The notes under the pieces were generated by a model. It did not search any database, was not told where the DNA came from, and was given only the letters and a program-made list of their open reading frames with translations. Positions 43,183-52,260 of a DNA stretch of 64,000 bases are shown here, piece by piece (position 1 is the first letter of the stretch; each line of letters opens with the position of its first letter). The translations under genes and the position numbers were made by a program. Source of the DNA: FEN-1139 sp038207155 (lineage in GTDB: Bacteria > Myxococcota_A > Polyangia > Polyangiales > Polyangiaceae); NCBI GenBank assembly GCA_038207155.1, contig JBBRAB010000006.1:124001-188000 (forward strand), given 5' to 3'.

Positions 43183-44131
43183 TCAAGCGCCGCGTGAGCG
43201 GCGCAGCGAGATCAGCTCCGCGCCTTGGGCGGGTTCCCAGCGTTGGCGATAAAATAGGTGTAAAAATGCGTCGCACGCCTCCGCGTGCAGAGTGTCGCCG
43301 ACGTGATCAGCTGCGGTGATGAACTGCTCTTCGATTTCGCAGAGCACGCCGGTGATCTTGCCCATCTCGCCGGTGAGAGCTACGTGCTTACAGCCGCAGT
43401 GGCTGTCGCAGCGCGAGCGCAGGGCGCAGTCGACGCAGATGTCATCGACACGCTCCTTGGACTGCTGCAGCAGGGCGATTGCGTCGGCGTCGAAGCCGCG
43501 CTCGACGTGACCGATGATCAAGTCGGGGTTGCGATCTTCGCCGACGATTTGGGCGCAAGTGTAGAGGTTGCCGCTGGGGGCGACCGCGAACTCACGTCCA
43601 GCCAGCTGACAGCGAGCCGTGCAGGCCGAGCCGCCCGAGGCCTCGCGCAGTCCACCGGCGGCTGCGGCCAGCTGCTGCTCGTCCCAGGTCGCGCGGTAGT
43701 TGGGGCTCAGAATGATCCGGTCGCAGTTGAGCCCCAGCAGCTCCCTGACGACGTCACCGAGGCGGTGCACCGTTGGCGGGGCCATCGACGGAGACATAGG
43801 CGGCCACGCGGGGCAGCATCCGGAGCCAGTCCAGCACCGACTGATCCACCAACATCGCGTTGGTGTTGAGCACGACTAGCAGCGGCACGCGTGACGAGCG
43901 CTCCGCCAAGCGCAGTTGGGCGTAGGCGGTAGCATCACGCAAGAGCTCCAGCTGCAGCAGGGGTTCCCCACCGAAGAACGAGAGCTCAAGCGTCGAGGGC
44001 TGGCGCGACAACGCCAGATCGATGGCGCGGCGCGCTGTGTCCAGCGACATCGGTCGCCGGAACTTCTCCCCGGTGTAGCAGCAGCTGCACCGCAGATTGC
44101 AGGCGTGTTCGACGACGAGGCAATGGTCCAT
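43183..44131 (-). pseudogene. Radical SAM/SPASM maturase gene with internal deletion
   Basis: Two overlapping frames. The 5' part (44131-43754) has the radical SAM cluster motif C-x3-C-x2-C (HACNLRCSCCYTG), the FFGGEPLL motif and a strand ending YVSVDGP. The 3' part (43797-43183) has ILSPNYRATWDE, REFAVAPSGNLYTC and a Cys-rich SPASM end (ICVDCALRSRCDSHCGC). About 60 residues expected between VSVDGP and TVHRLGDVV are missing and the frame changes there, and a second shorter gap before the SPASM domain is likely. Such enzymes modify peptides. The small lipoprotein gene 33 bases upstream is the natural substrate candidate. ATG at 44131 lacks a ribosome site, so coupling is likely. Confidence 0.75.
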
Positions 44132-44164
44132 GGTTCAGGGCGCGGGTGGCAAGGTTGGCGGCGC

Positions 44165-44446
44165 TCAGGGGACTTCGGCAGTGAAGGCATTGCGATCAAA
44201 CCCCCGGGTGAAGAGCCCCCCACTAGAAGCGCCCGCGGTATTCGTGGTCCCAGCTGTGGGTACCCAAGGCGCAGTCAATCCGCCCGCCACCTGCGGTTGT
44301 CGCTGTCCCGCGCTGTCGTCGCCGGCGTTGGCGCCTGGGTCGTCGACGAGTCCGGCGCAAGCGGCTACCCCGAGGGCGAGACTCGCCAGAGCGGGGTAAT
44401 GGGGCGCTCGACGACTGCGACGGGGACGAGGCGGTATCTGTGACAT
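44165..44446 (-). CDS. Small lipoprotein upstream of radical SAM gene (possible maturase substrate)
   Basis: A 93-residue protein with a strong ribosome site (AAGGAG, 6 bases before ATG 44446). Twin-Arg-rich start (RPRRSRRAP), hydrophobic core and lipobox LGVAAC (Cys ~30), then a Gly/Thr/Ala-rich tail ending GGLFTRGFDRNAFTAEVP. No Cys remains in the tail. Its length, its position directly before a SPASM-type radical SAM gene and its low-complexity tail with one conserved-looking C-terminal block suggest a peptide or lipopeptide modified by that enzyme. It could also be just a linked lipoprotein. Not recognised as any named RiPP precursor. Confidence 0.6.
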   Translation of the reverse strand: MSQIPPRPRRSRRAPHYPALASLALGVAACAGLVDDPGANAGDDSAGQRQPQVAGGLTAPWVPTAGTTNTAGASSGGLFTRGFDRNAFTAEVP

Positions 44447-44548
44447 CGGAGACTCCTTGCCTTCCCCAAAAGCACAGAAGGTGCCAAGTCCCACCGGACT
44501 CAGAGACCGCGAAAATGACGGGAAATAGCGCAGCTCGACCGTCTTTGA

Positions 44549-44577
44549 CTGTGCCAGGACTGTGCTACGCTGTGCCA
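44549..44577. repeat. three helically phased CTGTGCCA repeats
   Basis: CTGTGCCA at 44549, CTGTGCTA at 44560 and CTGTGCCA at 44570 are spaced 10-11 bases apart, about 100 bases upstream of the small lipoprotein start. Operator-like iterons. Confidence 0.4.
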
Positions 44578-44692
44578 GCTTCGGGGTTGCCCGCTGGCAT
44601 GCTCGCCGGTGCCGTGGGGACAGCGCCATCGAACGTGGTGCGGACGTTGAGCCGGAGCTTCGCGGCGCCCGCTCCACAGGGTGGACCGAGTC

Positions 44693-44989
44693 TCAGCTCC
44701 CGCTCTTGTCCTTGTCTTTGTCGTTCTGAAGGGCCTTCGGGGTGGCGCCGGTCGTGGCGCCCAGGCGAGCCCTCCATGAGGGACTGGCGCGGCGCGGCTT
44801 GGCCTGCTCTCCGGCAGGCGCGCCCGCTCCCGCCACCAGCTCGGCCAGGCTCAGAACGCGGCCGTCCACCTCAAGAGTGGCCTCGGGCGACAGGTCACCG
44901 CGTCCAGCCAAGTCGGCGATCACTGCGAGGGAGTGAGGACCGCTGGTGGTCCCGTCGGCGAGCATGACGAGGTACTTCTGATCGGGCAT
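44693..44989 (-). CDS. GYF-like (GYF_2/DUF4339) small protein
   Basis: A 98-residue cytoplasmic protein. Residues 5-50 (KYLVMLADGTTSGPHSLAVI) match the start of the bacterial GYF_2 domain, in which the 'G.x.GP.s...i..l...G.l...t.v' pattern is a peptide-binding fold often found in myxobacterial regulatory proteins. The C-terminal tail is charged (KALQNDKDKDKSGS). ATG at 44989. A longer frame to 45082 has no family sequence. It sits between the lipoprotein/radical SAM unit (same strand) and the divergent FecR-like operon. Confidence 0.65.
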   Translation of the reverse strand: MPDQKYLVMLADGTTSGPHSLAVIADLAGRGDLSPEATLEVDGRVLSLAELVAGAGAPAGEQAKPRRASPSWRARLGATTGATPKALQNDKDKDKSGS

Positions 44990-45147
44990 GGGCGGCTCTC
45001 GGAGAGGGTAACGCTGGCATGCTACGGCCTTCGGTCCGGCGTGGCAACCCCCGACCCGAGATCGCGTCAGCGCTAGGGGCAAGCGCTTAGTAATCCCGAG
45101 TCAGTGCCGTATCTTGGCTGCCTCGACTCGGCGTAGGATAAGCTCGA

Positions 45148-46581
45148 TTGGTTAACTTGAAACGCCTCTACCTCGCCATCCCGGCGGTGGCGGTCCTGCT
45201 GCTGGCCGCTCTTGGTGGCTACCTATGGTGGTCGAGCGGGGTGATCGCCACCCTGAAGGCTATCCAGGTTTCCGCGCAGCGGGACACGGCGGGAACGGTG
45301 GGGCAATGGCGGGCGGCCCAGATCCGCGACCGTTTTCGTGAAGGCGACGGCGCCAAGACCGGAGCCGGTCAGCAAGCGGACTTCGATCTCTTTACTGGCG
45401 CACGCCTCCAGCTCAAGCCCGCCTCCCAGATCCGCTTTTTGCGCCGTGGTGGAAGAGGCGCTGTTGGGCTGCAGGTCGATATGGGAGAGGTAGATCTGTT
45501 CACTAGTCGCGGGCGCATGACCGTGGACTCCCAGTTCGGCGAGATCCTGATTGAGGCCAACAGCGCGGTCGTCATTCGTCGCGACGGAGTGCACCTGTCG
45601 CTCGAGGTCGACGTCGGCGCGATTGAGTTCACCCGAGAGCATCGTCGCTTGCAGGCCCATGAGCGCGTCCAGTTGGAGCTCGGCGGGCTTGAACTCGAGG
45701 CTCGAGCAAAGACTGCACGCACAGCCATCCCCGCACCCTCGGCAGTCGCGCTGGTGCCCCCACGAGCGCTCGTGGTCGGCAACGGCGTGAGCGACGCAGA
45801 TCTCGTTCTGAGTCCCGGCAAAGACTCCACGATCCACGACCCAAAGCCGCCCACCGCCGTTGGGTTTGCCGCTCCGCCTCAGTGCCGCAGTGGGCTCCTC
45901 GTGACCGTGGGAAAGCTGCACACCGAGGGCAATGCACAGGGCAATTTGCGGCTTCCCGTCGGCGCGCATCACTACGAACTGCGTTGCATCGAGGCCCCCA
46001 CCGTCGTTGCCACGCGCGGCCAAGTGATGATCGTTCAGGACACGGGCCAGCGTCCGCTTCCCTCGTTCAAACCGTCGGCGACCGTCTCCACCGACGGACG
46101 AAAGTACACCGTGCTCTTTCAGCGGGAGTTGCCGACCGTCACAGTGCGCTGGCCTTCAGCCCCCAGCGCGACACACTTTACGCTCACGGCCGGAACTCGC
46201 CGCATCTCCCTACCAAAACCCGTTTACACGTTCGCGTCCGGAAGCCTGCCTGCCGGCACGCATCAACTGGTGTTCACTGCCGACAGCAGTCCGCCCCGCC
46301 AGTCGCGAAGCACTCAGGTCGTGATCCAGTTTGACAGTCAGGCCCCCAAGGGGCGTCTGTCCGAGCCACCGAGCAGCGGGTTCCCACTTGGGCAAGACGT
46401 TAAGATCGCGGGACAGGCCTTGCCCGGTTGGACAGTGTCTGTGGGAAATGAGGAGCTGCCGCTGGATGAGCAGCGACGCTTCGTTTTGACTCGTAAGCTG
46501 ATGGGCACGCTGCCGATCGCGTTCTCCAGTCCCGACCGCGGCACCCACTACTACCTGCGTCGACCCAGAGCACCCCAATGA
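45148..46581 (+). CDS. FecR-like membrane protein
   Basis: A 477-residue protein with one N-terminal transmembrane helix (~7-30) and a periplasmic FecR domain (~45-190) recognisable from LFTGARLQLKPASQIRF, VDMGEVDLFTSRGRMTVDSQFGEI-type strands and RLQAHERVQLELGG. Beyond it are two Ig-like beta domains (~280-470). FecR domains bind signals from outer-membrane receptors and normally control sigma factors, but none is adjacent here. Instead the stop overlaps the start of a Ser/Thr kinase (CAATGA), so this protein probably feeds that kinase. TTG 45148 is the likely start, with AGGATAAG upstream; a second in-frame TTG is at 45157. Confidence 0.7.
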   Translation: MVNLKRLYLAIPAVAVLLLAALGGYLWWSSGVIATLKAIQVSAQRDTAGTVGQWRAAQIRDRFREGDGAKTGAGQQADFDLFTGARLQLKPASQIRFLRRGGRGAVGLQVDMGEVDLFTSRGRMTVDSQFGEILIEANSAVVIRRDGVHLSLEVDVGAIEFTREHRRLQAHERVQLELGGLELEARAKTARTAIPAPSAVALVPPRALVVGNGVSDADLVLSPGKDSTIHDPKPPTAVGFAAPPQCRSGLLVTVGKLHTEGNAQGNLRLPVGAHHYELRCIEAPTVVATRGQVMIVQDTGQRPLPSFKPSATVSTDGRKYTVLFQRELPTVTVRWPSAPSATHFTLTAGTRRISLPKPVYTFASGSLPAGTHQLVFTADSSPPRQSRSTQVVIQFDSQAPKGRLSEPPSSGFPLGQDVKIAGQALPGWTVSVGNEELPLDEQRRFVLTRKLMGTLPIAFSSPDRGTHYYLRRPRAPQ

Positions 46582-48194
46582 ACGACCAGGGTCAGTTCAG
46601 TAAACGCCTCCTGCTCGGCCGCTATCGCGTCGTTCACCTCCTTGGCGAAGGTGGCATGGGGACCGTGTATCTGGCGCGCACCGAAGGGGCTGAGGGCTTC
46701 ACTCGGCCCGTCGTCATCAAGCGCATGAAGGCCGAGATGCGCACCGCCACCGAGGGCTCGCGACTGTTTCGACGTGAGGCTGAGATCCTCTCCCGACTGC
46801 AGCATCCCAACATCCTCAACATCGTCGATTTTGGTGAGGAAGACGGCGCCTACCTCATGGTGCTCGGCTACGTGCACGGCTATTCGCTGATGCAGTGGAT
46901 GGATTATCGCGCCAAGCTTGAGCGACTGCTTCCGGTGGATGTCTGCCTCTACATCACGCGTCAGATCCTAGCAGCCCTGCACTACGCCCATAATTACCAA
47001 GACCCCCAGGGTAAGCAGACCGAGGTCATTCATCGCGATGTCTCGCCAGACAATGTTCTGCTCAATCACCAGGGGCACGTTCACCTGCTCGACTTCGGCG
47101 TCGCGAGCATGCAGGGGGCGACCGACAATCACTCGACCGAGTCCGGGGTATTTCGCGGCAAGCTTGGCTATGCCGCGCCTGAGACCTTGACCGGTCAGCG
47201 CGCAACGGCCCGTTCGGACCAGTACTCGGCTGGGATCCTGCTGCTCGAACTGCTGACGTTCGACACTCCCTTCATGGCGGACACGGTTGCGCAGTCCGTG
47301 TTCCGCATGATGAACGAGGCCCCCCCGAGCGCGTCAAACTTTCGCTCGGACCTTCCAGCAGGTCTCAACGAGTTAGTCGTCCGCGCGGTCAGCAAAAAAC
47401 CGAACGAACGCTTCCAATCCGTGAAGGAGTTCGCGCGCGAGCTCAAGCGGCTTCAGACCATCGAGGACGAGGAAGTCGTTCAGCTGATTTCAGCCGATGT
47501 ACGGGTCGATTTCGAGGCCCTGCCTGACTTGCTCGGGATTGAAGCGCTCAAGGTTCGCGAAGAGATGCTTGCGCGTCCGGTGCTCAGCGCGCCCTCCGGC
47601 CTAGTCGAGCGCGAGATCTCGAAATCCAGGCGCCTTAGCCCGGAAGAGATCACAACGCTCGGCGCTGGGTTTGCGCCACACCGGACGCGAAACCTCGTCA
47701 TTGGGGGCGCCACGGTCGTGCTCGGACTTGTGGCACTGGTGCTCTTTTTCTGGCACCGGAATGAGCAACAGGTCCTGGTCGTTAGCGGCGACAATCGCTC
47801 GGGGGCATCGGCGGGTGACGCGGTGGGTGACCGTGGGCCGAGTTCGCAGTCTGCGACCGCTCCGACCTCTGCCGCGCCGCCCGCGAGCGGTGCGAGCGCT
47901 AAGGAGTACCTCGGCGCGGCCTTGCAGCAGCAAAGCGGGGCGATCGAGACCTGTTTTGCCAAGCTCCTGAAAGCTGGCGAGGAACCGCCCAAGGTCTTTA
48001 TGCACTTTGATGTCAGCAAGGCCGGTGGAAAAGCCCGCGCCACGGTGTCGCCAGCAGCAGTCGCGAGTACTCCACTCGGCAAGTGTTTAGCGCAAGCCGG
48101 AGGCCAGGTGCTTTTTCCCAAGCTTGAGGCCGACGTGGCTTTCCGGGTCCCCGTGCGGGCCAAGGTGTCGCACTGGAACGAGGCAGGGCGCTAA
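46578..48194 (+). CDS. Ser/Thr protein kinase with periplasmic AgmX/TonB-like tail
   Basis: A 538-residue membrane kinase, catalytically complete: GEGGMGTVYLA, Lys48 (VVIKRM), HRDVSPDN, DFGVAS and GKLGYAAPETLTG. One transmembrane helix at ~375-392 is followed by an Ala/Ser linker and a C-terminal domain (~445-538) with a single conserved Cys near SGAIETCFAKLLK and another near LGKCLAQAGGQVLFP, the pattern of the AgmX/GltJ-type TonB-like tail. Translationally coupled to the FecR-like gene (4-base overlap). The two likely form a transmembrane signalling unit. ATG at 46578, TAA stop. Confidence 0.88.
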   Translation: MNDQGQFSKRLLLGRYRVVHLLGEGGMGTVYLARTEGAEGFTRPVVIKRMKAEMRTATEGSRLFRREAEILSRLQHPNILNIVDFGEEDGAYLMVLGYVHGYSLMQWMDYRAKLERLLPVDVCLYITRQILAALHYAHNYQDPQGKQTEVIHRDVSPDNVLLNHQGHVHLLDFGVASMQGATDNHSTESGVFRGKLGYAAPETLTGQRATARSDQYSAGILLLELLTFDTPFMADTVAQSVFRMMNEAPPSASNFRSDLPAGLNELVVRAVSKKPNERFQSVKEFARELKRLQTIEDEEVVQLISADVRVDFEALPDLLGIEALKVREEMLARPVLSAPSGLVEREISKSRRLSPEEITTLGAGFAPHRTRNLVIGGATVVLGLVALVLFFWHRNEQQVLVVSGDNRSGASAGDAVGDRGPSSQSATAPTSAAPPASGASAKEYLGAALQQQSGAIETCFAKLLKAGEEPPKVFMHFDVSKAGGKARATVSPAAVASTPLGKCLAQAGGQVLFPKLEADVAFRVPVRAKVSHWNEAGR

Positions 48195-48250
48195 TCGCCT
48201 ACATTGACTTGCGGCTTGCAGCGGCAAAGACTGCGGGTGGGGTAGTTCCT

Positions 48251-49183
48251 ATGCTGTCTTTGCTTGCACCGCTTCCAGCCTGTGACCGGTTGTCACGCCG
48301 TCGCCAAGGGCTCTCGTTCGTTGCTGTCTGCGCCTTCTTGATGGCTTGTGGTCGGGTCGGTTTCGACAAACCAGCGGCGCTTGAGGGTAGCGCGGGACAA
48401 TCCTCCGGCGCCCAGGGAGGGCGCGTGGGAGTTGCTGGTTCTAGCGGGACAGCGGGTTTGCCTGCCAGTGGGGGTATTGGCGGCGTGACCAGCACGGGTG
48501 GCGTAGCGAACACCGGCGGCGTCGTCAACACGGGTGGCGTGCCTCCCAAGCCCTTCTGCCCGCCGGATTGCCCGATGCCGACCTTAGTCGCAACGGGCTT
48601 TGAGACGGCGCCCTTGCTGGGAACGACGCGACCCTCGCTCTATCCCTACACGGTCGAGGTCGTGCACGACATCGTTCACAATGGAACGAGCGCGATGCAT
48701 TTCGTCCAGAACACCCAGCAAGCACAGGTTGGCAAGGACTACATATTTCCAGCGGTATCTGGGGCATCCATCTACGTCCGCGCCTACGTGTACATCCCAC
48801 CGGGCACCGTGACTCAAGGCTGCAAAATCGTGGACTTTGCTCGAACAAATGCGCTCGGGACGGACATAAACGTCGAGCCGAACGGGGCCGTCAATTTCTT
48901 CGTCCACACGGCAACCACCTACGTTGATTCAGCAAATCTCTCCTATCCGCAAGGACGCTGGTTCTGTCTGCAGGCAGACATGTTCGTAAGCCACACCGAC
49001 GGCTCGGTCCATGTGGCGATCGATGGAAACCCGGTCGTTGCGGTGACCGGCAAGGACACCGAGCCCGCCGGCGGCGTGAATCTTGTCGGCATTGGTGCGC
49101 TCTGGACCTATCGGAATCAGACCAACATGGAAGTGTATTTCGACGACGTCGTGATCGCCAAGCAGCCGATCCCCTGCGAGTGA
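48251..49183 (+). CDS. Jelly-roll (LamG/polysaccharide-binding-like) lipoprotein
   Basis: A 310-residue lipoprotein. Lipobox AFLMAC (Cys ~35), then a Gly/Ala/Thr linker with TGGVANTGGVVNTGGV repeats to ~98. The mature domain (~110-310) is a beta-sandwich: GTSAMHFV, IYVRAYVYIPPG, GRWFCLQADMF and VYFDDVVI, a concanavalin-like arrangement seen in polysaccharide lyases and carbohydrate-binding lipoproteins. No catalytic triad is evident, so binding is more likely than catalysis. ATG at 48251, about 57 bases after the kinase operon. Confidence 0.65.
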   Translation: MLSLLAPLPACDRLSRRRQGLSFVAVCAFLMACGRVGFDKPAALEGSAGQSSGAQGGRVGVAGSSGTAGLPASGGIGGVTSTGGVANTGGVVNTGGVPPKPFCPPDCPMPTLVATGFETAPLLGTTRPSLYPYTVEVVHDIVHNGTSAMHFVQNTQQAQVGKDYIFPAVSGASIYVRAYVYIPPGTVTQGCKIVDFARTNALGTDINVEPNGAVNFFVHTATTYVDSANLSYPQGRWFCLQADMFVSHTDGSVHVAIDGNPVVAVTGKDTEPAGGVNLVGIGALWTYRNQTNMEVYFDDVVIAKQPIPCE

Positions 49184-49204
49184 GAGCGGCTATTTCGCGC
49201 GCGT

Positions 49205-49257
49205 GCCGGTGATTGCCGCCGAGCGGCTATCGAGCGCGCCGGTGATTGCCGCCGAGC
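49205..49257. repeat. 20-bp direct repeat, 33-bp spacing
   Basis: GCCGGTGATTGCCGCCGAGC occurs at 49205-49224 and 49238-49257, between two convergent genes. No open frame or hairpin explains it. Confidence 0.8.
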
Positions 49258-49298
49258 AGAGCCGCCAGCGTTCAAGCGCGCTGTCGAGCATGCCGAGG

Positions 49299-50927
49299 CT
49301 ATCGATTGAGCGCAATGTCGAGCACCACGACGCCGCGCTCCTCGACTCGGATCGTTCGCACCTGGGGCGAGAAATCGGGATGCGTGACGCGCACGGTGTA
49401 AACCCCAGGCTTCAGATCGATGCTGAAGGCACCGTCCGCTGAGGTCTCGAGCGTCTTACCGCCGGGTTCAAAGGTGACCGTTGCGAGCACGGGAGCGCCC
49501 TTGAGATTGAGGGTGCGTCCCTTGACCTGACCGGCGGGCAGTGCCGGATAGATCAGCAGCTCGCCGGCCTTGGTCTCCGCCTTCTCGAGTTTCACCTTGC
49601 GCGTGGCCGGATCGTAGTTGGCGGTGTCGGTCGTCAGCACCACGGCACCAAGCCTGATCTGGTCAAACCTGAACTTGCCGGTCGCGTCCGTGTACGTGGT
49701 TGAGGCCTGTCCCGAGGCATCCTTGACCGTCACCGCGACGTCGGGCATCGGGCGCCCGCCTTCGTCGACCACGGTTCCAAAAACCACTCCATGAGTCGCC
49801 CTTGCGACGAGAGGCAGGCCCGACGTTGGTGCAGCACTCGATGCTTCGGGTGGAGGACTCGCTGGGAGGTCATGCACACCAAAACGCCAGTGAATGCCCA
49901 ACTCCACAGACAGCTGGGGCCGCACTGGGAGCAGCGCGCCTTCGGGAAACGGATTCGGCAAACGCGTGCCGCTGTAGTGAGCAAACGCGATCAGACCGAG
50001 GTTGGCGTCATAGTGATAGCGCACACCCAGCGCGCCGCCCCAAGGGGACTGTCGCAACGAGGGGGCTCCACTGCCGACGAGCAACTCGGCGCTCGCTTCG
50101 GCGAGCAGTTCTGTGCGACCGACGAGCTGACTTGCGCCAACGCCGAGCAGCGCTGCGTCCCAGGAACTGGCGCCCAGAATCAGGCGATCCCGAACGCGAA
50201 AACGCTCGGATCCATCAACGGCTTGCGCGGTGCGATCGAGTCGATAGCCGAGGCGCGCGCCGAGCCAAGTATTGCCGGCTGCGTGCCAACCCACGAGTCC
50301 GGAAAGGGTTGGCGTCGTTGCAGATGGCTTGATGGACGGGGCCGTCGCACCGACCAAGCGCGCCTCGAGATCGGCACCAACGTAGAGCGACGATGCGGCT
50401 TTCGTCAGCCAGCGCGCGCCGAGCTGCGGCTCCCCGTAGTAGCTGCCTGCGGTATTGGGAACCATGCCCAACACCCCGACGAGACCTGCGCGCAGGGTGA
50501 GCAACGGTGAGGGCGCCCAGGCGAGAAAGAACTGCGCACCTCCGCGACGAGTTCGCTCAGGTTCACCCGTCACCTTCGGGTAAAATCCGTAGTCGACACT
50601 CGTGGCGAGCGTCAGCGGCGCGTGTGCAGGCGCTGCCATCGGGAGGCGGATGATGCTCGGTACGCCCTGGGTCGACTCAGCCGGCGACGAGAGATCCGTT
50701 GGGGCCGTCGGCGAGCTCGCACGCGTTGAGTCCGCGCTCGCGTCACTTGCCATCGCGTTGGTTTGCTGCGTCGTGGTGACTTCGGCTGCGGACGCGGTGG
50801 ACTGCGCGAGCACGGGCAACGCTACCCAAAGCCAAGCGCTACAGCGACCAGCGCGGCGGGTGAGACAATGCGGCGAGCGAACGCCTACTCGCGTGTCGCT
50901 GCGCGGCTCAAACTGACGACGGACCAC
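49299..50927 (-). CDS. Outer-membrane barrel with carboxypeptidase-regulatory domains
   Basis: A 542-residue exported protein. An unusually long, Arg-rich N-region precedes the signal helix (WLWVALPVLAQSTASA, ~30-48) and a Ser/Thr linker. Residues ~95-370 are barrel-like alternating strands (FFLAWAPSPLLTLRAGLVG, LSVELGIHWRFG). Then come two CarboxypepD_reg-type beta-sandwich domains: GTVVDEGGRPMPDVAVTVKD and GRTLNLKGAPVLATVTFEPG, ending in a strand VVVLDIALNR. This is a reversed order compared with TonB receptors. The start is GTG 50927; a shorter start would better fit a signal peptide but none is available. Function unknown. Confidence 0.65.
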   Translation of the reverse strand: MVRRQFEPRSDTRVGVRSPHCLTRRAGRCSAWLWVALPVLAQSTASAAEVTTTQQTNAMASDASADSTRASSPTAPTDLSSPAESTQGVPSIIRLPMAAPAHAPLTLATSVDYGFYPKVTGEPERTRRGGAQFFLAWAPSPLLTLRAGLVGVLGMVPNTAGSYYGEPQLGARWLTKAASSLYVGADLEARLVGATAPSIKPSATTPTLSGLVGWHAAGNTWLGARLGYRLDRTAQAVDGSERFRVRDRLILGASSWDAALLGVGASQLVGRTELLAEASAELLVGSGAPSLRQSPWGGALGVRYHYDANLGLIAFAHYSGTRLPNPFPEGALLPVRPQLSVELGIHWRFGVHDLPASPPPEASSAAPTSGLPLVARATHGVVFGTVVDEGGRPMPDVAVTVKDASGQASTTYTDATGKFRFDQIRLGAVVLTTDTANYDPATRKVKLEKAETKAGELLIYPALPAGQVKGRTLNLKGAPVLATVTFEPGGKTLETSADGAFSIDLKPGVYTVRVTHPDFSPQVRTIRVEERGVVVLDIALNR

Positions 50928-51024
50928 AGCCCATCATACGATGCAATGCTCCAATTGAACAACAGACTCCGTGGCCGGCTGCGACGGCCGGCCTTGATCG
51001 CAAGTCTCGGCCTGGGCCTTCTGG

Positions 51025-52236
51025 CTACTTACACGCTGTAGGTTTGGCGGCCCAGGTGACATAGTGTCGACCTGCGTCGGGCAGTCCAGAATCGGTGCAG
51101 CCGCTCGCGCTGGTAGTCATGCTGGTCCAGCTGACCTGGCTGAGCTGAGGGTATGTCGCGGCGTCGCTGGTTCCGCCGTCGAGACAGGGACCTGTGATGC
51201 CCTGCTTGAGGAAGTAGTCCATGACGCCGTCGCCATCGCCATCGTGACCGGTGAGGGGTTCGTCCAGCTGGCTCTCCTTCAGCCCGAGGCCACCGGTGAC
51301 GGACAACTGGCAGTTCCCGGCTGAAATCGTGCCCGATGGCGGCGTCGTGCTGGAGCCGGTCTTCGAATAGTCGATGAACGCGCTGTTGAGCACGACGGTG
51401 CGTGGGTCGCCCGGAGCCGAGAGGTTGCACTTGCTCGGGCAACCATTCCGATCGTCATAGGCGAAGGTGCAAAAGAGCACTTCCAGGCTGCTGCCAGGTT
51501 CACTGAACGAAGCGTTCAACGCGGCTCCAAAGCCGTGATTCTCTGCGAATACGGAATCTCGGCTCGAGTGCTGACCACCACTTCCTGAGGTTTGGTTCCG
51601 ACGCAGGACGGTATTGGTGGCACGTAAGGTTACGCCGGGCGCGGTCGGGGAATAGATCGGTGCCAGGGAGAGCCCTCCGCGGCGGTGTTGTTCTCGAGCA
51701 CGGTCCCGTCGAGGGTGAGCGTTCCGCCGCCATAGCTCGCGCTCCCATTCAGAAAGCTCACCGACGAAAAGTGGCAATTGGCGACGTTGATGGCCTGGGC
51801 GAGCCCACCGCAGCCCGAGTTGATGTCGCCACTGGTCGAGCCATTTCTGAGCTCAAAACGCGCCAGGGAGGCTGGGCCGGTCGCCGTGACCGTCCGCGCC
51901 GCGACCGAGCTTCTCCACCACCCGCGCTCTGTTGCGCGTCCACCGCCGTCTGAAGCGAATTGCGAGCCGTGGCCCAGCTGAGACCGTCTCCGTCCTTGGC
52001 CGCGCCGGGAATGACAAAAATCGTTGGCTCAGTGCTACCCGCACACCGGCGCCAGCTGACGCACCACCGGTGCCACCGGAATTATTCACTCCAGAGCCGG
52101 CCGTTCCAACATGAGTGTCGCCAGTGGTCGCGTGACCACCCGAAGCCGTGCCTCCGGAATGACCCGATGTCCCAGCCGCAGCGGCTCCGCCTGAGCTGTC
52201 CCTCAACGCCGTCCTGTCGCGCAGCTCCGTCATTGC
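51025..52236 (-). pseudogene. Parallel beta-helix lipoprotein gene with several lesions
   Basis: On the minus strand, pieces of one large beta-helix ('choice-of-anchor') protein are spread over three frames. A TGG-rich linker (52233-52050) is followed after a frame change by PTIFVIPGAAKDGDGLSWAT and SLQTAVDAQQSAGGGE, the start of such proteins. Then a gap occurs, then TATGPASLARFELRNGSTSG and FLNGSASYGGGTLTLDGTVL in another frame, and finally LSLAPIYSPTAPGVTLRATN to the end (51025) after one missing base near 51677. Most of the helix repeats and the signal peptide are absent. It is clearly not functional as written. Confidence 0.65.
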
Positions 52237-52260
52237 CAGCGTGCTTGTGCGTGCCGGGCT

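Noticed and set aside
44549..44600. Possible sigma-54 promoter (TGGCAC...GC) on the minus strand before the small lipoprotein gene
   Set aside because: The GG-to-GC distance is 11, one short of the required 12. Only the phased CTGTGCCA repeats are reported.
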